Source: JAUIBE01 sp035267185 (GTDB lineage: Bacteria; Pseudomonadota; Gammaproteobacteria; Xanthomonadales; SZUA-36). From it: DNA of 18,483 bases. The position numbers and the translations under genes were made by a program. The notes under the pieces were generated by a model that ran no database searches, was not told where the DNA came from, and saw nothing but the letters and a program-made list of their open reading frames with translations. The stretch spans positions 1 through 18,483 of the forward strand of contig DATFLY010000148.1 in NCBI GenBank assembly GCA_035267185.1, written 5' to 3'. This document shows, piece by piece, positions 6,216 to 14,019 of this stretch. The stretch's first letter is position 1. Every line of letters begins with the position of its first letter.

Positions 6216-6854
6216 TCACTCAGCCTGACCCTGGCTGGCGTAAAAGTTCAACAAGGCCTCGAGTTCACCGTCCTTTAGTTGACTCATAGCGTCGTTCATC
6301 ACCCTGGGACTCTGCCTCAAACCCTCGCGCAGGGCATGCATCGTCCGGCGAAGATAGGGCATCCACTGGCCGGCCAGGACAGGCGCCATGAAATTGGTGG
6401 TTCTCCCGCCATCAGAATGGCATTGCTCACAGTTTTTTTCCTGATGCACTTCGGCTCCTTGCCCCACAAGGCTTTGATCGAAAGTTTGCTTGGCCGGAAC
6501 AAACTCCTGGCTCGAAAAATATTCGGACAAGGCGGAGATCTGCTGATCCCCAAGGTCTGCCACCGTGGTGCACATGGTTTGGGCCAACAAGGCTTCGGGA
6601 CTGCCGTCACCACGCTCTGGCGCACACGCACGCTTACCGGCGCGGAAGGCAAGTAAATTGTCCTCGATCAGGGTGTAGGGCTGGCCAGCCAGCGTTGGAA
6701 CGATCGGATTGATTGAAACGCCGCCCTGCCCGTGACAGCCGAAACAGATTGCTGTTTCGGATGATGTTGCCATCTGAGCTGCGAGATTAAAGGGCGCGGA
6801 ACACATTACGGCGAGCATTATTGCCTGCTGGCCAATCGATTTGAATCTGATCAT
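6216..6854 (-). CDS. Diheme cytochrome c, cytochrome c4-like
   Basis: 212 residues with a signal peptide (about 1-26, ending LAA), so periplasmic or membrane-associated. There are two c-type haem sites, Cys37-x2-Cys40-His41 (CFGCH) and Cys142-x2-Cys145-His146 (CEQCH), each in a repeat of about 100 residues. The repeats share the class I features LAGQPYTLIEDNLLAFRAG and LAGQWMPYLRRTMHALREG. Two-domain architecture and size fit cytochrome c4, a high-potential electron shuttle between membrane complexes and periplasmic or outer-membrane acceptors. Candidate axial Met ligands are Met94 and Met187/190. It is divergent from the decaheme gene with 79 bases between the starts, and AAAGG is a likely ribosome site. 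The context suggests exchange of electrons with the decaheme conduit; that is inference. Confidence 0.92.
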   Translation of the reverse strand: MIRFKSIGQQAIMLAVMCSAPFNLAAQMATSSETAICFGCHGQGGVSINPIVPTLAGQPYTLIEDNLLAFRAGKRACAPERGDGSPEALLAQTMCTTVADLGDQQISALSEYFSSQEFVPAKQTFDQSLVGQGAEVHQEKNCEQCHSDGGRTTNFMAPVLAGQWMPYLRRTMHALREGLRQSPRVMNDAMSQLKDGELEALLNFYASQGQAE

Positions 6855-6858
6855 TGGC

Positions 6859-6888
6859 TGAACCTTTGTCTATTGAGAACCGACTCAC
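6859..6888 (+). promoter_or_regulatory. Candidate ECF-type promoter of the decaheme/MtrB operon (site 3)
   Basis: TGAACCTTTG at 6859-6868, 14 bases, then ACTCAC at 6883-6888, ending 45 bases before the TTG start at 6934. The -35-like box is identical over ten bases to site 1, with identical spacing and an ACTCA -10-like box. Caution: on the opposite strand the same bases contain AAAGG, the probable ribosome site of the divergent cytochrome gene, so conservation has a second possible cause. Confidence 0.45.
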
Positions 6889-6933
6889 ATCCAAATCACC
6901 AAAATTATGGCGATCAAGAGGACATGAGCCGGC

Positions 6934-7911
6934 TTGACTAAAAAAGCACACACATGGTTGGTATCGATCACGATCCTGATGGTTCACTCGCTCTGGGTGG
7001 TGAGCGCAGATGGGCAGCAGCCAGGTGAGATTAAAAAACCTGCGGGAGAGTTTGAACAGACGGGAGAGTACTCCCGCCTCGGCGCCGATTCCTGCATCCT
7101 GTGCCATGACGCGGGCATGCCAAAGGATGCGACACCTATCTTCGAAACCCCGCACGCCGGGCGTTCAGACCCTTCTGCCCCATTTGCCAATCTCCAGTGC
7201 GAGACCTGTCATGGCCCAGGCAAAGATCATGCCCGCGCGCAGCGCGGTGGTGGCAACGTGCAACCGGCAATCACATTCGGAATGCGTGCAAGCACCCCGG
7301 CCGCAGAGCAAAACGAGATTTGCCTCGGCTGCCACGAATCACATGGTCGCCTGGGCTGGTTCGGCAGCAGACACGAAACTGAAAACATTCCCTGCACCGC
7401 CTGTCACCAGATTCATCTCGAAGTCGACCGTGTCTTCGACTCGCTTGCCCAGCAGAACGCGTGCTTCACCTGTCATTCCAACCGGCAAGCCGATACGTTC
7501 CGCACCAGCAACCATCCACTGCGCTTTGGCGAAATGGCATGCAGCGACTGTCACGACCCTCACCAGGGCAACAACGATTTCCTGTTGCAAGAGCCCACCG
7601 TTAACGAGACGTGCTACACCTGTCACACTGAAAAGCGTGGGCCGTTTCTCTGGGAGCATGCACCGGCCTCAGAGGATTGCTCCTTGTGCCATCGTCCTCA
7701 CGGCAGTAATCATGATGCCATGCTGGTGCGGCGCCAACCACAGCTGTGCCAGCAATGCCATTCTCCGATTGACCACCCGAGTAAGGCCTACACCCCTGAA
7801 CTTGCCAATGATGCTTTCAATAATCGATTCATGCTCGGGCGCGCCTGCATGAATTGTCACTCTCAACCACATGGCTCCAACCACCCTTCTGGCGTCACGC
7901 TGCACAGATGA
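6934..7911 (+). CDS. Decaheme c-type cytochrome, DmsE/MtrA/PioA type
   Basis: 325 residues, close to the length of MtrA and DmsE. Ten CxxCH haem sites begin at residues 54, 89, 130, 154, 177, 203, 227, 249, 272 and 305, with paired HGS and DPH segments giving distal His ligands. Proteins of this family form a haem wire inside an MtrB-type barrel and carry electrons across the outer membrane: outward for metal or DMSO reduction (MtrA, DmsE), inward for Fe(II) oxidation (PioA, MtoA). The sequence cannot say which direction, so I give no gene symbol. The start is taken as TTG at 6934 because an in-frame stop lies just upstream and this start gives a full signal peptide (TKKAHTWLVSITILMVHSLW, cleaved near SADG). 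GAGGAC is a possible but distant ribosome site. It is coupled to the barrel gene downstream; candidate promoter at 6859-6888. Confidence 0.94.
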   Translation: MTKKAHTWLVSITILMVHSLWVVSADGQQPGEIKKPAGEFEQTGEYSRLGADSCILCHDAGMPKDATPIFETPHAGRSDPSAPFANLQCETCHGPGKDHARAQRGGGNVQPAITFGMRASTPAAEQNEICLGCHESHGRLGWFGSRHETENIPCTACHQIHLEVDRVFDSLAQQNACFTCHSNRQADTFRTSNHPLRFGEMACSDCHDPHQGNNDFLLQEPTVNETCYTCHTEKRGPFLWEHAPASEDCSLCHRPHGSNHDAMLVRRQPQLCQQCHSPIDHPSKAYTPELANDAFNNRFMLGRACMNCHSQPHGSNHPSGVTLHR

Positions 7912-10034
7912 TGGGAATCTCGACAGGATGGATTTTCATATACATGGCGCTGGTAATGCTGCCTGAAACCGCAAGTTCCGAATCGTCAGATGTCGGCGAA
8001 AACACCTCTCCTGTAAAAACTGTTGAGACAAGTCGCTGGACCTGTTCGCTTTGTCCATATCGTTACGGTTGGTGGGGTGAGATTGATGTTGGCGCGGGTA
8101 GGGTGAGTAAATCTTCCAACAAGTTTGGTGACTACCGTGGTCTTAATGACGAAGGTGGCTTTATGGCATTGGACGGTAACGCACATTTTCGCTCAGGAGA
8201 TGGACGCTATTTTGATATCGTCGCGGATGATCTTGGCATCGACAGTCGCCAGCTTCGGGCGCGCGCTGGCAAACGCGGACGCTATTCGCTCAGGATTCGC
8301 TATCGTGAGATTCCGAAATATCGGGGCTTTGGTGCGGAGTCTCCTTATCTGGGGACAAGCAGCGGCGCCCTCACCTTACCGACAAGCTGGCAACCAGCCT
8401 CTACCACTTCTGAGATGTCTGAGCTAACGCAAACACTTCAGCCTATTGATCTTAAAACCACGCGCAGGATCTTCGATACCGAACTGAGCTGGCGACTGGG
8501 ACAGGCCTGGTCATGGGATGCGGATTATCAGCACCAGTCCAAATCCGGGACACGTCCCGTCGGAGCAGGTGTGTTGAGCCTCAATGCCAGCCACATCCCG
8601 GCACCGGTCGATTTTTCTACTGACCGAATCACTTTGGGTCTCAACTTCAAGGGTGTTCGCAGTCATTGGCGTGCCGGGTTTATGAGTTCCCGGTTCAAAA
8701 ACTACAAGGAATCATTCACCTGGCAAAATCCCTTCACGCCACTGCCAGGTACTGAAGTACTGCGTTCATCCCTGGCTCCGGACAACGAGGCGTACCGTTT
8801 TGACCTCGCCGGCGCCTGGTCCTATGGCTCCAGGCTGCGACTTTCAGGCAGTGCCGCATTCGGACATATGAATCAGGACGATCCCTTACTACCCTATTCC
8901 ATCAATCCGGCATTCAGTGATCTGCCCCTGCCGCGCCTGACCGCGGATTCGCGTATAGACAGCAGTTCGGTAGACATTACTGGGCGGCTGATGGCCCGAA
9001 TTTCCAGGAAGCTCAAGCTGGACGCAAGGTGGCAGCACGATCAGCGTGACAACAAGACACCGGTCGACAACTGGACCCCGGTTATCACCGATTTTTTTCA
9101 GCGCGAGCCGCGTCCCAACCGGCCCTACAGCTTTGAGCGCCAGCGTTCCTCTGTGGCTTTACGATTTCGCCCTCATTCTTCCCTCGGGCTACAGGCAGGC
9201 ATCAACCGTGACGACCTTGAGAGAACCCTCCAATCTGTTGAAGAAACGCAAGAGAACAGCTGGTTCATTGAGGCATCTGTCAGGGCAGGCCCGAAAGCCG
9301 GATTGCGCGCACGATTCGAAAGTGCCGATCGCGGTGGTCAACCCTATCTGCAGGTGACGGATTTCGCGCTTCCCGAGCACCCTTTGATGCGCAAATTCAA
9401 TCTCGCTGACCGTGATCGCGATCGGCTTGCGCTCGATCTTGATTTGTATCCTTCATCGGCCATGTCGCTCAACTTTTCCTACCGACTCAATGAAGACCGC
9501 TTTGGCGATTCCATCCTGGGTCTGCGCATTAGTGACAGTGACAGCCTGAATGCTGATTTGAGCTGGAATCCCTCCCGACTCATCAGTGCTCATGCGTTTA
9601 TCAGCCAACAGACTTTCAACGCCACCCTGGCCGGGATGGAATTCGGTGCCATGGCGCCCTGGGTGTCCACCACGGAGGATGTCTTTCTCACCGCTGGTAT
9701 CGGTTTGAACGTGAGCTTTGATGAAAAAACCCAACTGCGCCTGGACATGGTCAGCTCGGAGGCCGAAGGCGATATTCGCACCAACAGTGGAGTCGGTGAA
9801 GCGCCATTCCCTACCCTCGAAACATACCTTTTCAACATGAGGTTGAGCCTGGACCATCACGCTAGCCAGCGCTGGGGGCTGAAACTGCTCATCGAGTATG
9901 AAAGTTATGACAGCACAGACTGGGCGCTGGACGGACTCGGACCGGATGGAGTACCTGCCATACTGACTTTCGGTGCACAAAGCCCCGACTATGACGTCAC
10001 TGTATTCCGGGCGCAGGTGAGTTATCGATTCTAG
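7908..10034 (+). CDS. MtrB/PioB family outer-membrane beta-barrel (decaheme cytochrome sheath)
   Basis: 709 residues from the ATG at 7908, which overlaps the decaheme gene's TGA (ATGA). A longer frame from TTG 7854 would overlap that gene by 58 bases and bury the signal peptide (MGISTGWIFIYMALVMLPET), so I reject it. The mature N-terminus carries Cys46-Ser-Leu-Cys49 (WTCSLCPYR), the CxxC motif known in MtrB proteins of gammaproteobacteria. Long alternating amphipathic strands fill the rest, and the chain ends in YRF, the outer-membrane barrel signature. Length matches MtrB-type barrels of about 700 residues. In the family, the barrel holds the decaheme cytochrome and insulates it across the outer membrane. 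No surface-exposed MtrC/OmcA-type multihaem gene lies within the window. Confidence 0.92.
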   Translation: MMGISTGWIFIYMALVMLPETASSESSDVGENTSPVKTVETSRWTCSLCPYRYGWWGEIDVGAGRVSKSSNKFGDYRGLNDEGGFMALDGNAHFRSGDGRYFDIVADDLGIDSRQLRARAGKRGRYSLRIRYREIPKYRGFGAESPYLGTSSGALTLPTSWQPASTTSEMSELTQTLQPIDLKTTRRIFDTELSWRLGQAWSWDADYQHQSKSGTRPVGAGVLSLNASHIPAPVDFSTDRITLGLNFKGVRSHWRAGFMSSRFKNYKESFTWQNPFTPLPGTEVLRSSLAPDNEAYRFDLAGAWSYGSRLRLSGSAAFGHMNQDDPLLPYSINPAFSDLPLPRLTADSRIDSSSVDITGRLMARISRKLKLDARWQHDQRDNKTPVDNWTPVITDFFQREPRPNRPYSFERQRSSVALRFRPHSSLGLQAGINRDDLERTLQSVEETQENSWFIEASVRAGPKAGLRARFESADRGGQPYLQVTDFALPEHPLMRKFNLADRDRDRLALDLDLYPSSAMSLNFSYRLNEDRFGDSILGLRISDSDSLNADLSWNPSRLISAHAFISQQTFNATLAGMEFGAMAPWVSTTEDVFLTAGIGLNVSFDEKTQLRLDMVSSEAEGDIRTNSGVGEAPFPTLETYLFNMRLSLDHHASQRWGLKLLIEYESYDSTDWALDGLGPDGVPAILTFGAQSPDYDVTVFRAQVSYRF

Positions 10035-10199
10035 ACCTGGCGAACAATCGGCTTTTACTAAAAAGTTACAGCCAAGAAATTTCTTACAAGCTGATTTGCG
10101 CTGCCAAAATTGACTGTTTAAGCAGACAATTTCAACGATATTTCTACAATAAAACTTTACATTACAAATGCTTGTGGTGGTCCGAGCGTTTCAGTCAAT
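10035..10199. other. AT-rich intergenic spacer between convergent genes
   Basis: 165 bases between the barrel gene and the convergent cytochrome b gene. It contains a perfect 12-base palindrome AAGAAATTTCTT at 10074-10085 and a small CTTTT/AAAAG stem just upstream (from 10052). No clear rho-independent terminator and no gene. Confidence 0.4.
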
Positions 10200-10733
10200 T
10201 CAGTCATACATTTCACCACGCAAAGCCTGGTCATCCCGGATCACATAATGTCGGATGGCTCCGAGGAAATGCAGACCCAGTAGCACTGGCAGTATTATTT
10301 TCCCGGTCTTTTTGTGCACCCACTCCACGGGCTCATGAATTGCCGACAGGCTTTCCAGTGGCAGGCACACGGAAAACCAGCCGAAGACATCCATGCATTC
10401 GTTCTCAGTGAAGAGGTATAACGGTCCGGTGAGCACCAGTACCACCAGGAAGAACAGTATGGCCCTCTGAACCAGCCAGGCAGCGCGGCGATCAAAGACG
10501 GTTTTGCCGGTGCTTTCAGGAAAGCCCTCAAAAATCCTTACACCAACACGCCAGATAACAAAAAGCAGCAGGAAAAATCCGAGTGAAATGTGAACACCCA
10601 GAACAAAGTGCTCAATCGGATCCGTGGGCGCAGCATCAACGATATATCCCAGAACAAGCATGACCACGACCAGGAGGGCTGTAACCCAATGATTGATGAT
10701 TGATATGGAAGAGAAACGTTCTGTGTCAGGCAT
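10200..10733 (-). CDS. Cytochrome b561-type membrane protein
   Basis: 177 residues with four hydrophobic helices (about 13-31, 43-61, 88-107 and 146-161), matching the bacterial cytochrome b561/YodB family. Candidate haem-b ligands in the membrane are His15 (IINHW), His48 (GVHIS), His133 or His140, and His155 (GLHFLGAIRH). In this family the protein moves electrons between the quinone pool and periplasmic acceptors or superoxide. A CAGGAA ribosome site lies about 8 bases before the ATG. It converges on the decaheme/MtrB operon and is divergent from the ABC exporter operon. With the c4-like and decaheme cytochromes nearby it is a plausible inner-membrane entry point for electrons, but it is not in their operon, so this is only suggestive. 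Confidence 0.88.
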   Translation of the reverse strand: MPDTERFSSISIINHWVTALLVVVMLVLGYIVDAAPTDPIEHFVLGVHISLGFFLLLFVIWRVGVRIFEGFPESTGKTVFDRRAAWLVQRAILFFLVVLVLTGPLYLFTENECMDVFGWFSVCLPLESLSAIHEPVEWVHKKTGKIILPVLLGLHFLGAIRHYVIRDDQALRGEMYD

Positions 10734-10903
10734 TTTTTCGCATTCCTGGGTTTATGATGAGGCGTTCCTGGCTGCAAGCCTAAGCATAATGGGTGGCAAT
10801 GTGCTCGTTCTTGATGCTGATCAAGCAACGAAATGGTTGCTTGTCGCACAATCACCGATTGGTCATCACCACTGTGATTACCCTGGCTCGTGACACCGAA
10901 CAA

Positions 10904-11608
10904 ATGGAAGTGATATTCAGAATCCATGATCTGACCAAGGTTTACCCGATGGGGGAAGTCGAGGTGCAGGCGTTACGTGGTGTGGACCTGGACCTTTATG
11001 CGGGTGAATTCACTGTTTTCCTGGGACCGTCAGGCTCCGGTAAGTCTACCCTGCTGAATATCATCGGTGGCCTGGATACTCCGACCAGCGGTGAAGTCCA
11101 TTACCTGGACATGGAGCTTGCCGGGGCAGGTGAGCGTGAGCTGACCCAGTACCGGCGCCATCATGTCGGGTTCGTATTCCAGTTCTACAACCTGATTCCT
11201 TCCCTGACAGCGCTTGAGAATGTTGCCGTGGTCACCGACATCTCGCGAAATCCCATGCCGGCTGAAGAGGCGCTCGCCATCGTCGGGCTTGAGGACCGCA
11301 TGGGTCATTTCCCGGCCCAAATGTCCGGTGGTGAGCAGCAACGCGTTGCGATTGCCCGTGCCATTGCCAAACGACCCCAGGTATTGCTTTGTGACGAGCC
11401 CACCGGCGCGCTTGATTCCCGCACCGGTGTGGTTGTGCTGGAAGCACTGGACCGCGTCAATCGTGAGTTTGGGACATTAACAGCGGTGATCACTCACAAC
11501 GCCGGAATCGCAGGGATGGCCAACCGTGTCATCCGCATGGTGGACGGCAGGATCGCAAACGTTGATGAAAACACCACGCGCCAGGCGCCTGGGGAAATCA
11601 CCTGGTAG
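10904..11608 (+). CDS. ABC transporter ATP-binding protein (MacB/LolD type)
   Basis: 234 residues from the ATG at 10904, the usual LolD/MacB-ATPase length. The frame is open further upstream to 10793, but the extra residues do not resemble the family, and the conserved start (FRIHDLTKVYPMG) follows the chosen ATG. Motifs: Walker A GPSGSGKST at 41-49, Q-loop Gln93 (VFQFYNLIP), signature SGGEQQ at 141-146, Walker B VLLCDEP at 160-166, and switch His198 (ITHN). It powers the FtsX-type permease encoded 7 bases downstream. Together with the adaptor gene this is a tripartite-type exporter operon. Transporters of this class extrude lipoproteins, peptides, drugs or other envelope molecules mechanically from the periplasmic side. 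The substrate is not evident. Confidence 0.94.
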   Translation: MEVIFRIHDLTKVYPMGEVEVQALRGVDLDLYAGEFTVFLGPSGSGKSTLLNIIGGLDTPTSGEVHYLDMELAGAGERELTQYRRHHVGFVFQFYNLIPSLTALENVAVVTDISRNPMPAEEALAIVGLEDRMGHFPAQMSGGEQQRVAIARAIAKRPQVLLCDEPTGALDSRTGVVVLEALDRVNREFGTLTAVITHNAGIAGMANRVIRMVDGRIANVDENTTRQAPGEITW

Positions 11609-11615
11609 CGCCGCC

Positions 11616-13976
11616 ATGAACATCACCAGCACACTCGATAAAAAACTATTTCGCGACTTGTGGCGATTGCGGGGCCAGGTTATTGCTATCTCACTGGTGA
11701 TCGCTGCCGGTTTGTCAGCCGTCATGATGTCACTGGCAACCCTGGACTCCTTAAGTGCCAGCCGGGCCAAGTTTTATGCCGACAATGGATTTGCTTCTGT
11801 TTTTGCTGACCTCACCCGGGCGCCTGTTTCACTGGCCGGGCGAGTCCGGGAAATTCCAGGTGTAGCCACCGTTGAAACCCGGGTTGCGGCGGGAATCACC
11901 CTGCAAATGCCTGATTTTCATGACCCAGTTCGAGGCTACATCCTCTCAATACCTGAAGGACTGAACAGGCTTCATCTCACAGCCGGTCGCCTACCCATGC
12001 CCGACCGTGGTGACGAGATTGTTATTGGTCAGGCCTTTGCCGAGGCACATGAACTCAGCCCCGGCGACCGGCTTTCAATGATCCTTTATGGAAAGCAGGT
12101 CAAGCCGCGGATCGTTGGCATAACATTGTCCCCGGAGTTCATCTACCAGCTGGGACCGGGTGAACTCATGCCTGATTTCGAGCGTTTTTCGATCGGGTGG
12201 ATGGAAAGGGAGCCGCTGGCGCGTGCCCTGGACCTGGACGGTGCGTTCAACAACCTGGCGCTGACCATGTCCCCTGGTGCCAATGAGCAACAAATCATCG
12301 ATCAGCTGGACGAGTTGCTCAAGCCATGGGGCGGAACCCGGGCTTACGGCCGTGATTTACAGCAATCCCATCGTTTCCTGAGCGAAGAATTCAAACAGCT
12401 GACCCACATGGGGCAGATGTTCTCCGTGATTTTCCTGGGCATATCGGCGTTCCTGCTTAACATGGTGATCGGCCGCCTGGTGGACACACAGCGGCCGCAA
12501 ATCGCGATCCTCAAGGCATTTGGCTACTCCAATACACAGGTGGGGTGGCACTATGGACGGCAAGTAATTGCCATTGTGTTGCTCGGTTGCGTGATGGGGC
12601 TGGGCGTGGGTGCCTGGATGGGCGATGGGCTTGCCAGTCTTTATGGCGACTATTACCGATTGCCGGAAATGGTGTTTCGAATGCGCCCGCAAATGGCGCT
12701 GGCTGCTGTGTTGGTCACTGCAACAGCAGCATTGTTGGGCGCTGCCGGTGCAGTCTGGCGTGGTGTCAAGCTGCCCCCGGCGGAAGCCATGCGACCTGAG
12801 CCACCCGCGATTTATCGCGCGACCCTGGTGGAGCGCATTGGCCTGAAGACATTTCTGTCACCTGCCACAAGAATGGTCATGCGCCAGATCGAACGACAAC
12901 CGTTGCGATCACTCCTGACCGTTACCGGTGTCGCGCTAGCTACCGGAATCATGGTTTCCGGCGTGTTCTTTCCCGACTCAATGGACCTGATCGTCGATAC
13001 CGAGTTTCGCCGCGCCTCGCGGGAAAACCTGGCAGTCAGTTTTATTGAAAACACCGAGCGCAGGGCCCTGCATGAGCTAAGTGGAATACCGGGAGTGATC
13101 ATGGCAGAACCTCAGCGCACGGTTTCAATTGAACTTCATCACCTCAATCGATTCCGGCGAACTGTCATCCAGGGCCTGGAATCTGAACCTGAACTGCATC
13201 GCGTCCTGGATGCTGACTCTCAACCGGTACTTCTGCCTGATGATGGCCTGGTATTGAGTGAAGTGCTTGCCGAAGTGCTTGAATTGCAACCAGGAGATAT
13301 GGCAGAAATCAGGGTGCTCGATGGCAGCCAGGAGGAATACCTGGTCGAAGTGGCAGGCGTGATTCAGCAATGGGTGGGGATGTCCGCATACATGAATATC
13401 GACGCGCTTAACCGCTTACTGGGGGATGGTGATGTCATCTCAGGTGCCTACCTGGCGGTACCCGAATATCTTGAAACCACGGTTCTCGAGCAACTGGAGG
13501 CACGACCACGAGTGGCTGGCACGCGCTCACAGCGCGGCACCATTCGTTCCTGGGAACAGTCTTTTGAGGAAGTTTTACTGACTTACGTGACATTCCTGGG
13601 CGCAATGGCGGGCGCCATTACGCTTGGAATCGTCTACAACGCTGCCCGTATCACGCTAAGTGAGCGGGCAAGAGAACTCGCCAGTCTGAGGGTGCTGGGG
13701 TTCACGCGGGCCGAAATCAGTCGCATCCTGTTGGGCGAACTGGCCATCCTGGTCTTGTTTGCCATCCCCATTGGCTTTGTCGTGGGCTGGTGGCTGGCAG
13801 TGCAGTGGGCCGTTCAGTCGCCAAAGGAGTTGTTCCTGATTCCGGTAGTGATCAGCCCAAAGAATCTGGCGCTGTCTGCCTCTGTGGTTCTTGCCTCTGC
13901 AATTTTGACCGGTCTGATTGTTCGCAGGCGGCTCGACAATCTCGATCTTATCGCGGTGTTGAAAACCAATGAATAA
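11616..13976 (+). CDS. ABC transporter permease, FtsX-like, two-module
   Basis: 786 residues from the ATG at 11616; the upstream extension to 11526 only overlaps the ATPase gene. It has two FtsX-type modules. An N-terminal helix (LRGQVIAISLVIAAGLSAVM) and a periplasmic domain are followed by three helices around residues 270-390 (SVIFLGISAFLLNMVIGRL and following). A second set has a helix near 430 (LLTVTGVALATGIMVSGVFF), another periplasmic domain, and three C-terminal helices (FLGAMAGAITLGIVYNAARI to ILTGLIV). The cytoplasmic segments with RPQIAILKAFGYS and ARELASLRVLGFT are the expected ATPase coupling loops. The duplicated layout differs from four-helix MacB and resembles larger MacB_PCD/FtsX permeases found beside HlyD-type adaptors. 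The gene lies between its ATPase and its adaptor. Confidence 0.92.
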   Translation: MNITSTLDKKLFRDLWRLRGQVIAISLVIAAGLSAVMMSLATLDSLSASRAKFYADNGFASVFADLTRAPVSLAGRVREIPGVATVETRVAAGITLQMPDFHDPVRGYILSIPEGLNRLHLTAGRLPMPDRGDEIVIGQAFAEAHELSPGDRLSMILYGKQVKPRIVGITLSPEFIYQLGPGELMPDFERFSIGWMEREPLARALDLDGAFNNLALTMSPGANEQQIIDQLDELLKPWGGTRAYGRDLQQSHRFLSEEFKQLTHMGQMFSVIFLGISAFLLNMVIGRLVDTQRPQIAILKAFGYSNTQVGWHYGRQVIAIVLLGCVMGLGVGAWMGDGLASLYGDYYRLPEMVFRMRPQMALAAVLVTATAALLGAAGAVWRGVKLPPAEAMRPEPPAIYRATLVERIGLKTFLSPATRMVMRQIERQPLRSLLTVTGVALATGIMVSGVFFPDSMDLIVDTEFRRASRENLAVSFIENTERRALHELSGIPGVIMAEPQRTVSIELHHLNRFRRTVIQGLESEPELHRVLDADSQPVLLPDDGLVLSEVLAEVLELQPGDMAEIRVLDGSQEEYLVEVAGVIQQWVGMSAYMNIDALNRLLGDGDVISGAYLAVPEYLETTVLEQLEARPRVAGTRSQRGTIRSWEQSFEEVLLTYVTFLGAMAGAITLGIVYNAARITLSERARELASLRVLGFTRAEISRILLGELAILVLFAIPIGFVVGWWLAVQWAVQSPKELFLIPVVISPKNLALSASVVLASAILTGLIVRRRLDNLDLIAVLKTNE

Positions 13977-14019
13977 ACATCGATCGGGTCTTAAGGCATG
14001 AAGAATTGGAGCAATTGAA

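Noticed and set aside
7010..7852. 280-residue plus-strand open frame
   Set aside because: It lies in another frame of the decaheme gene, whose ten CxxCH motifs prove the real frame.
7854..7907. Longer N-terminus of the MtrB-type barrel from a TTG at 7854
   Set aside because: It would overlap the decaheme gene by 58 bases and bury a clear signal peptide that begins at the ATG at 7908, which overlaps the upstream stop in the usual ATGA manner.
9453..9980. 175-residue minus-strand open frame
   Set aside because: Antisense to the barrel gene, with no recognisable domain and no ribosome site.
10753..10790. TATGAT and CATAAT as sigma-70 -10 boxes before the ABC operon
   Set aside because: Neither has a recognisable -35 box at 16-18 bases, so I do not list a promoter, though one must exist in this 170-base gap.
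10793..10903. Extended start of the ABC ATPase
   Set aside because: The extra 37 residues do not look like the family, and the conserved ATPase N-terminus begins right after the ATG at 10904.
11526..11615. Extended start of the FtsX permease inside the ATPase gene
   Set aside because: It lies almost wholly within the ATPase coding sequence in another frame; the ATG at 11616 gives the normal permease N-terminus.
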